Positions 26,001 through 37,033 of a DNA stretch of 64,000 bases are shown here, piece by piece. The DNA comes from Paracentrotus lividus. Lineage: Eukaryota > Echinodermata > Echinoidea > Camarodonta > Echinidae. Under the pieces are notes generated by a model. It was not told where the DNA came from and made no database searches. It was given only the letters and a program-made list of their open reading frames with translations. The DNA lies in NCBI GenBank assembly GCA_940671915.1, contig CALNVZ010002100.1:70773583-70837582 (forward strand). The letters run 5' to 3'. Within the stretch, counting starts at the first letter, position 1. Each line of letters begins with the position of its first letter. A program made the position numbers and the translations under genes.

Positions 26001-29000
26001 GCTCAGCCATGAGCCCCCCCCCGATTGAGAGGGGCTTCGATATGTTTGAGCCCCCCCTTTCTGCTCATAATTTGTTTTTGAAATGCTCATATTTCGAATT
26101 ACTCTTGACAAAATGTTTTAACTCATTGCTGCTCGCTCGCCGGATCGGATCGCATGTCTTTCTGTTTGATTTTTTTTTCATAATGACAGGGTCCCTAATA
26201 TATTGGCTGGGCTCAAACAATTAGCCTCCCCCCTCCCCAAGTGGTTTTGGGTGGGTCGATATCATTGAGCTCCCTCTCTGCTCCCAATTTTTTTTAAACG
26301 CTCATGTATCAGAGTTCTCTTTTTTAATTTTTAAAACTCGGATGTCTTTCAGTTATTTTAACAAAAAAACCGCTTAGAATGCCACACTTTTCAGGTTGAT
26401 ATATCAAAAATTTTCAGCTCGCGCTTCGCGCTCGCATTGTTTAATGAGATAAATATCTTCTATATAAGAAAAGCGAAAAAAAAAACGCTTAAAATGTACA
26501 CTTTTCAGGTTGATATATCAAAAAATTTCAGCTCGCGCTTCGCGCTCGCATTGTTTAATGAGATAAATATCTTCTATATAAGCATAGCGAAAAAAAAAAA
26601 CGCTTAAAATGTACACTTTTCAGGTTGATATATCAAAAATTTTCAGCTGGCGCTTTGCGCTTGCATTGTTTAATGAGATAGATGTCCTCTTTGTAAACAT
26701 AGCGAAAAAGCTCTTAAAATGTACACTTTATAGGTTGACTTATCAAAAATTTTCAGCTCGCGCTTCGCGCTTACATTGTTTAATGAGATAAATATCTCCT
26801 TTATAACCATAGCACAAAAAGCGGTGCTGTATCAAAAAATTTCAGCTCGCGCTTCGCGCTCGCATTGTTTAATGAGATAGATATCTTATTTGTAAACATA
26901 GCGAAAAAGCATTTAAAATGCAGTTTTCAGGTTGGTTGATATATTAAAATTTTTCAGCTCGCGCTTCGCGCTCTTATTGTTCCAGATAAATATCTCCTTT
27001 ATAACCATAGCACAAAAAGCGCTTAGAATGCACACTTTTCAGGTTACGTTATCAAAAAATTTTAGCTCGCGCTTCGCGCTCGCATTGTTTAATGAGATGA
27101 ATATCTTCTTTGTAAACATAGCGAAAAAACGCTTTAATATAAATGCACTGTTTACAGGTTGAAATATTAAAAATTTTCAGCTCGCGCTTCGCGCTCGCAT
27201 TGTTTAACGAAATAAATATCTCCTTTTTGGCCATGGCACATAAAGCGCTTAGAATGCACACTTTTTAGGTTGCTATATCAAAATTTTTCAGCTTACGCTT
27301 CGCGCTTGAATTGTTTAATTAAACATCTTCTGTGTAAACATAGCGAAAAGACGCTTAAAATGCACTGTTTTCAGGTTGATATATGAAAAAAAAATCGGCT
27401 CGCGCTTCGCGCCCGCATCGTCTGATGAGATAAGTATCTTCGTTATGTTCTAGCTTCGCGCTCGCATCGTCTGATGAGATAAGTATCTTCGTTATGTTCT
27501 AGCACATAAAAACGCACTGTTTTTAGTTTGATATATCAAAAGTTTTCAACACATCCAAGAATTATTTATTTATTTATATAATAATCATCATCATAGTTTG
27601 ATATGTAGGAATAGATTCTATCATTTTTTATTATTTAAAAAAAAAAAAAAATTAAAAGAAGACTTCGGCATTTTCAAAAACTCCGACAAACGTGTGTTTT
27701 GGTGGGGGGGGGGGGGGGGCGGGTACAAAAAAAAAAAAAAATCCCAAAATAGTTGGTGAAAAATTGAGCCCCCCCCCCCCCCAATCCTGAAAATCTTCCG
27801 AAGCCTATGACCATTATTTCCCTTAAAAATTGCAACATGAAAAATATTATATTAATATATGTGATCAAATTCATGGTCTTTGGAAGTTGCACTCTGTCAA
27901 GTACCGGATGTTTCAGAACTTTTGCAACCATAAATGTTTTAATTTTCTTGAGTATCTGTTTATACATTTCTACAAACCAAAACGCTGTAGATTTCAAATT
28001 GTCTTTATAGTAAAATACAATAACTGTTTTTCTTTTGACATTAAATCTTTAATCCTGACTTTTAGTATTATAATTGACAGTTAAATATTTTAAGATGTTT
28101 TATGTGATCATACTCCATGAAAAATCAACTCGCGTATAACCATGACAAAAATCAGACTATGGTCAAAACGAATTCCACTCAACGATTCTGAAAAAAAAAA
28201 TGGTTCGCTTGTTATGCACCCAAAATAAATAAATAATTAAATAAACAAACAAATAAATATACAAAACACAACATAACTACTATTTAAATAGACAAATGGA
28301 AAAACTGAGAAGAATTATGACGAATATTTATGATCTTAAAAGGGCGAAAAAGTTAGGTCATGCGGTATTGTTAAGCAAGGAATACATAAGAATAGAAAGG
28401 GAATTTATCACTTGCATACTAAATTAACTTAGTCAAATAATATGTTGGTCCTTGTGGTAACTGTAATTATCTAAGTGGCATCGTGTCTTGTTTATTCTCT
28501 TTCAGATCAACAAACGGTGCGGAAAATACGATCACCAATAGGCGTGCTACAATCAACACACACATCAATCGACAGTTGAAAGAAAAGGGGTAAAAAGATT
28601 CCAATAAATAAAAGGGGTTGGAAAGAAATAAGAGGGCAAACAGTATTTTAAATGAATGGGAGGGTCTATTGAAGATAAATGCAACACTTTTCTTCTATCA
28701 CGCTAAACACTGAGTCGCGATCTTGCAAAGTATTAAAGGATCAATACGCTGTCGACCCAAAGAAGAGGATATAATGCATTTGTTTGACTCGTAATGAAAG
28801 AAAATGTCAGCTTTGTGCATCGACTTCAACGGGACAGGGAAGAGAATACAGTTGTTTGTTAAAGAATGAAATTAAGAGCTATTATGTAAATAGCGTGAAA
28901 GCGCTTTTCATCTTTGGGACCTCCTTCTTAGTTATTCTTTCTTTATTCAGATCTGTTCGGTTATCTTTGAGGGGTTGTCAATCGAATAGATGTCATGACA

Positions 29001-32000
29001 GTTCATACGAGCGACTGCATCGAAAATGATTACATGAACATGATGAGTGCATCTTCCACGCAAATTACAACTCGGTCAAGTCACATTGAAGGCCAATCTA
29101 AACAAAAATATTAATATATTGTTAATAAATCCTTTCGCATTTGTATTTATTAAGAACGCTGCAGGAATTCGAGCATTATAGCAATTTCTCGGTTTTAAAA
29201 TGAAATTGATATTTCTCCCCTCACCAGGCCATCATAGGAATAAGTTGGCATCCTCCTTCATGATAGAGCAATGTTATTCGTAATTGTTTTTTGTTAATTG
29301 AATTAATAGGCCGAGACTAAATGCTCACTATATCGTCTTTCTGCAATCACAGGTAGGGAAGGTCATTTTTGTTTGGCATTTTGTCCAATAAACTAATAAA
29401 ATTGAACATAATCAGGGATGATTATATCTTATAAGATTTTTTCTTAAATAAGAAAGATTCACGCAAATATTCCAAGAGGTCAACAAAATCCTATGCTCTA
29501 GCTCGTTTATACATGCCATGGTTTTACAGATTATGTCATGAATGTGATTGTCTGAAAACTAGTTGCATGGAGGCTGTATTTTTGTGTGTAAAAAAATAAT
29601 TATAGAAAAAACAAAGAACAAATGTAAAAATGCCAAACGTAAAAATTCCGTGAATAAAAATGCTAGAAATAAACGCTATTTTCAACAGTACCTTTTTTTT
29701 CTCTGATATTTTCATCACTGCTATGTAATAACCTCTAGTATTTCTACCATTTACATTTCACCACCGCTAGTTTTACATTGCCATTTTACCACTGGCATTT
29801 TAATCAGACACAGCTGCATGATGGGTACATTGTATATCGTTATATTAGCATGATTAGTGTGTCTAGTTCCTTCTGTGGTGACAGTTTCACATGGTGTTAT
29901 ACGAGTCTTTCTCAAGTGTGATTTGAATGGAGGTAAAGAGATAATTTGATCCAATCAATGTTTCAATGATCACATGCTGAGTTCGTCTGGGCTAACTTAA
30001 AATCTATACCCGATGGTTAAAGGACTCGGATCCCAATATTTACACATCCATAGTGTACTTTATTTATCAAACAAAATCTAATCTACAAGTTTAGGAACCT
30101 TCATATCATCGATATACAAATGAGCATGTAGCCTGTTTTATCAATTAAAACACAAACTCAGTTTCTTTCAGATTACATCCAGTAATCTAATAGCTATATC
30201 AAAAAGTACTATTGAGCGCGAAAATTAATGTTTTGTACTATCGTTGGATGAAATTACATATATATAACAACCTTTCATTAGTGATGCAAAATGCATTTCA
30301 AAGTAAACTGTATGGTCGTCATTTTTAATACAAATGATTTTAGTATATATGAAAATGGTCATTGTTTACAGCGATTTCAGAATGTGTAAATTTACGGCGT
30401 GCAATGCAAGCTTGTTTATTTTCCCCACATTATTACTAAGAATAGAATTGTTACTAATTCATCTGTAATTGAACTTGCTTATTTTGTTATTTTTTCCACA
30501 TTTCTTTGTATTTTAAAATTTCTAGGTTTAAACCGTATCCAATAGACGAAAAATGTTTACAATACAAACAAATCTTGTTTAGCCTCAATCAAGGCGATTC
30601 CTTTAAACAGACATCATGCTGTTCTGAGCTCCATCTCAAGTGCTATTAGGCGGATATCCGATCATCGACTCTGTTAAAAGGAGATAAGTGTCAATCGCCA
30701 GACATTGCATGGCATAGATTCAAGTGTGCTTCAGAATTGACATTTTAACACTTATGTTCCAACTTCCTATTTACTCTCAACCAGCTTACATTTTGACAGA
30801 CACTATGACAGGTTTAAGGAGAGCATGTGATGTGTGTTTCATCGTATTGATCCACAGGTATTCTTTTTTATTCACATATTATTGTTGGAGGTCCCCGGTC
30901 GAGATGGTCTTGTCTATTTTAAGAGGTATAATTCGATAATGTCATTTTCTTTGATCAGTAGTGTCCTCGATCGTTGCCTACTTACACATATAGTTTACGA
31001 AGAATATTTGTATTACTATACATCAGTACATAGGAGTGCATATATTGTTTCAATCTCAGGATACTTATTGCTATATGCATGACGGATGTGATGGCTGGAT
31101 GATATCACATGGACAAATAAATAACGATAATGCATCTCTGGTCAAAAGAGTTCATGATGATAACGAGGGGTTAATAACACCTTTGTGAATACCAAGACAT
31201 CACAAGACGAATATAAATGGAAGGGGATCATGAATGCATCAGTGCTTAACAAGGGGGTTACGATTTAAGAGTGAGCTCCCCTCTCTTCAACAAAATTTCA
31301 TCATACATCCTAATGTATTTAAGTTTACATGAACTCATTAACAGTAAAATCAAATGTACACTAAGAATAGAATAAAATTAATGTTAAAGTAACGAGATCT
31401 GACCATAATTTTCGTCCGTCTGTCTTATTGTGGGCCGTGGGGAGTGAGATCTCATTAATTCAACAAATCATACAGTATAATGGAGATAAAGTTTTCCCTG
31501 GTTTCCGATCATATAAAGAACATTAAAGTTAGTTTTCCTTTCTTGATTTTCAAAGAGAAAACTCATTTTGTTTGTTTATTTACTATACATGTAACTACGG
31601 ACATATAACTTCTGACATAGGTCCATGATGTAACTTATTAAAATGAAAGCGATTGAGTAGAGATTTGCAAAATGCTGCAGTTGAGAACTTAAAAATTATT
31701 TAAAAAAGTTACTTACTTTTAAGAACGGTTTTACCAAACACGGATGTGTCTCTATCAGGCGTGCTACAATTCCATCTATTATTCTTGAACTGGTATTGAC
31801 ACTCTGTTACGCCCTGTTTGGCGCCCACGGCAATACTGAGCATGATGTCTGGGTAGTCTCGACATAGTTGTCGTTGTCTGCTTACCAATCCTGGAATATT
31901 ATCGCATAGGATTCTGGTACCCACAGCACTAAGTTGACTTATAAACCTGTAATAGAAAAAAGAAAATATTGATAATAATAATAGTAATAATAATAATAAT

Positions 32001-32307
32001 AATAATAATTCTTAATTTGTAAAGCGCATCTTTTCTGCCTTAATGAGGCACCTAAGGCGAATCATTAAGTTATCATCAGACTAAACACTTGAATAATGAT
32101 CTATATTTCAGTAGAATGTTTTAAAATTGCAAAAAGGATTACAGTTAAGTAAATAATTATATAATCTGGCAAGGGTTGTTGAAATTGAAGTAATGATTAC
32201 CACTGTACCTATTAACGGAATGTATTACTTTATTGACATCTAGATTGTGAGACGCATTTCTCTACATAATCTGTCTGTCTGTCAATTTTTCTCCCTCATA
32301 CTCCGTC

Positions 32308-32353
<46 letters not shown>

Positions 32354-33461
32354 TAATATTTCCTCTCTGTTTTTTACCTCCTTCATTTATCATGCTATTG
32401 CTTCAATTTCTTCTTAAGAAGAGTACTTTATCAAGGGATGCGTGATGCCATCTCAACATCATGTGTTTCACTTTGCTGTATAAACATCTATTGTATATAC
32501 TCAGTGCAGTGTTGTGACGAGTGTAAATGGGCCGTGAATACCGGGACGCCATACACGCACACCAAAATCCAAGAATCTACTCAAAAGGGCTTGCATTTTA
32601 AACACAATTTCTTAATATCATGTGAAACAACTTTCACGATATTATATTTTATGTATTTGGAGAACAATGTACGGAATACATTTTTTTTTACATGTAGTAT
32701 GTGTTTTCTTCATTCAATCAACTTATCTCATTTATGATGGGAAACTACAAGTATATACATTTTACTTTGTTGGCACAATATTTTTTCCCCAAAAATATTT
32801 AAAAGTTGCCTTCCTTGATTGATATACGTCATTTTAAGATGATAGTTCAACTTTATTTCTTAAAAATTATATAAAAGTAAATGTTCCATGAACAGGGGTG
32901 CATACATGTACACTCCGATATATATATATATATGTTTCCTTGCTGATTTATTTATTCCTATATAGGTTCTCCTTAAATTTACCACGCTTGTATCCCCACA
33001 TATTACATTAGATTTAATTTATTTGGCATGATAGTATTAGTTTAAAATGGACCTCGCCATAAACTAGCTTGGCCCTCTGAATGATCATTGAAGTACAGAT
33101 AAGTAGTATTACAATTTGTTATGCTTTTGTAAAGTTTATAATTCTGCTCATCCAATTTTAAAAGTTTAAATTCTCTGAAAGTCTTCAAACATGTCAAAGC
33201 ACATGTGCTTATGACGTACAGTTTCAAACAGAGATCAAGCCTGGGAGATGTTTTGATTTGATATCATCTTCTTATACTCGGGAGGTCGATCTCCCAAATA
33301 TTATTTCGAGATGACACTGTTTATTTCTGCAATGATATCTCTTCCTCGAACCCTCCATCACTCTAATTAATCTTTGTCTCTCAGTTTCTCTTCTATCAAT
33401 GTGCCGCAATCTTCAAGTTCTGGCTGCTAAGGTTGTTCTGTTCTCACCCCCCCCCCCTCTC

Positions 33462-33511
<50 letters not shown>

Positions 33512-36500
33512 ATAATATATATATATAAATATAAATCCCACTTTTTCAACCCATCATTCCTTCTCCCTGCTAAATATATCTATATCATTTTTGGCCTGTC
33601 GGTTATTTATATTTTGTGACTAAAAGTCGGTTTACTCTATCATCCTTATTGTGAGCTGATTTATCTCCATCACATATATTCTATAATTTATAATACTGGT
33701 AACAATAGTATAATAAAAGGACAAGAATAAAAGATAAGAAGGAATGTGGCTGTATAGCATCTTCAACCATGCAAAGCAAGTCCAACTTGTGATGTTCATT
33801 GTTACTCACCATTGCTCACAGTCCGGTTAATTATTGACCTGTGGTATTGGGGATAAGACACACAATGAGACCACTAAATGACCAACGAGTCTTGTACCTA
33901 CTGAATAATGACTGTTAATAAGGAGCTTTGGATGATCAGCCAACAGAGAGAAAGAGGGAGGGAGAGACAGACAAATATACATATACATGTCTGGAGCATA
34001 TGTGGCTTTTAAAATATTTAAAAAGATAGTACAATATTATAGTATAAAATTTTACCATCAAAATGAGGGCTGCAACTTACTCTTAACGTGGTTTGAATTT
34101 TGCCGCCCTTTTCCTTGAGGGATCAGTTGTTTTAAATTGACTAAAAATAGTTATTTTATTCATTGTTAAAACAACAACAACATTCTAACCACATGGCTGA
34201 TTTTTTTTTCATTGGTAAAGTATATTGAAAATTATGGATTAAATAAATAAATAAAAATTATTTCATAAAGGCCCCGCGAGCTGAAGTGACACAGCTAAAA
34301 TTATAACAATAATAGAGAGAGAGAAAGAGAGTCAGGAAAAAAAAAATTAAAGACACAAATGTTTTCATGAAAATGTCATTTATACACGTAAGGAGACAGG
34401 GTCTTATTGTTTGTCCATCAAATTGATGTTAAAGAATTATTGAAAATAAAACGAAAATTATCCCGCCAGTTTATCTGCAAATTTTACCTGCAAGCTTCAA
34501 CTTGTTAGAGTGTCTAATATGACGAGGTTATAGAAATATTGTCATAGGTAGATAGTGGAGGGGTTGATCCCATTGATCTACTGTCCAAGATGAGTAGGCG
34601 TGTGTTAAGTTGGTAAAAGAACTGTAATGCGTGAAAATCAATGCATTAAGGACTTTCAATTTGTTTGCAGACGATCTTGACGACTGATAATGAATCGATT
34701 GAAGGATCTATAGATCGGACCATATGTGTCACGTTTATTATGGAGTGGGTGTAACCCTACGTCTACTATCTATACTATATTTCATAAGCTTATTAATAAA
34801 TCTATTTCATGGTTGTTGTGTTTCATTAAACAAAGATAGAATACATTTATGAATTAAAAAGAAAGTAAACAGTGGCAAACAAGACTCTAAATCTAAATAC
34901 TAACCTATAAAAGTACATTTATTTACTTGTTTGTTTGCCTGAGGGGGGGGGGGGGTCTGTTCCTTGTTCGTCATTATTCCCCCGTCGGGCTGGTCATGAC
35001 CGTGAATGTGTCGTAGTGTAATGGTTCTCGACTTTCAAAGTTCGAATCTTAGCCCAGCGCTAATTACCATGTGCGAAACTTTATATACGTTTGCCCCTTC
35101 ATTTGATAATGCTGCTATCAATTTTATTGACACATTGCAGCGTCAGAATGCGAAATATTCATCCAAATCTCTTTCACTCTGAAAAATGAACTTTCAGCAA
35201 TTTTGGGTTGCCATTCTTTAGAGTTTAACCTAACCATCCAATTATCCCGAGCAATTTTTTTTTTTTTTTTTTTTTTTTTGCGTTAACAGAATCCAGTCCG
35301 GACAAGATGTTATTGTCTCAACTTTCACATTGATCCGCTATCCATCAACTTTATCCTCTGAGATTTGTCTAAAAATCATCCTCTAAGTGAAGAAATAATG
35401 ACATCAAGAAAAAAGAAAAGAAAGAAGATGCAAAAGCTGTGAATTATTTCAAAGACTTTTATCGAAATAAGCTTGAGGCTTTAGTCTGCATAAACAGAAA
35501 TACAGGACCACCTCGCTCTTATGTGTGTCGAGGATGTCATAGTGCATGACCGTAACTTGTCATTTTTCCTCTTCGAACGAGAGGAATTTCTTCTGCAAAT
35601 ATAACTTCACTGTCTCACTTCTGTCCCACTTTCATCCTTTTACATCAAAGAGAAGAAAGAAAGAGAGGGGTTGGTATTTTGTTTCTTGCTAAGCAAAGAA
35701 TAACAAAAGATGACAACTTGTTGGATGAGATAGATGATGATCTGCACGTGTATTATTCGATCATCAGATGGAATGGGGAGATAAATAAACTCTTTCATTA
35801 TCCTGTTGATGGAGCTCAAAGACTCGCGTGAGGACGTGCTCTGAGATTTTTAAGAAAAAGAAGATAAAAGTATGGCAGCAGTCAAAAGTGAATAGCAAAT
35901 TATGAGATTTAACAGGCGGATTTTGTCGAGCACTCAACCCGATGACCAAAGTACAAGTTACTTTCTGAAGAACTGTGTCAGTGCATATCCGATGGGTCGG
36001 CATATGAAGCCAAGACCTTCCTTTTTTCATTTAAAATTATTTGAGGTTTTCTTTCTCATCTTTTAATATATGAATATTATTGAAGAGCTACGGATAAGGG
36101 ACTATTTTCATGTATTTGATAAAAGGTGGCATTGTCGAAAACATTCCTATTTTTTAACATGAACAGTGATGAACAGACACTGAGCTTTTTTTTTTAGGGG
36201 AGCGTCCTCGGCGCCCCTCATGGATCCGCCACTGTGTATGCATAACAGAAGGGTACACTGTAAAAAAATAATACAGCAAAGTGATGTCAGCAGAGTCGCC
36301 ATACAAAAATGTAATTTGAAATAACAGTTTTGCTGTAAATTTCTTCTCTAATAATTAATGAAAGAGAAGAAAAGAAATCATTAGAGTTCTATAGCTGACA
36401 TATTTGGTTAAAACGGAACAAATGTGTTACTCCTGATGTATATTTTGTTCTCAATTATTCCTTATTTGCAGGAGAAATTTACAACAAAACTGTTTTTTAA

Positions 36501-36977
36501 ATTACATTTTTTTATGGCGACTCTGCTAACAGCAGATTTGCTGTAAAAATACAAATATTTTTTACAGTGTAGTTATTCGCCATCGATTTTTGATATGCTA
36601 AGATTGTTGTGAACATTACAAGTGAGTCATATGTGTTAGTATATTTTTAACTCTTGATATCTACAGAGACTTTTTCCACATGTACCTGTACACTTTTGTA
36701 TTTTAATTCATGTATCCTCTTTTTTTTTTTTTCGAAATGATTATCAACAGATAAGAATATTGAACTTCGCCTTACATTCACTTTGGGAAATCATTATTAT
36801 CTTATAAAAATATCCTCTGTAAACTGATTCTTTCATCCTGTGCTGTATATAAGTTATTATAAAACAAAAACGATGGGAATCCGACATTCAAAGTGTCATA
36901 TATTTGATATATTCAGGAACGATTAAAAGTTAGAAGATTTCATTTTAAAATGTCAAACTAAATTTCCACCGAGCATG

Positions 36978-37033
<56 letters not shown>

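Noticed and set aside
28491-28560. Acceptor-like TTATTCTCTTTCAG followed by [10 protein letters not shown]
   Set aside because: A stop follows after about a dozen codons and no partner exon or terminal context was found.
33805-33852. Donor-like CAATG|GTGAGTAAC as a candidate for Wnt2 exon 1
   Set aside because: The frame needed has a TAA stop six codons upstream and no ATG; the exon at 37323-37411 fits phase, signal peptide and homology.
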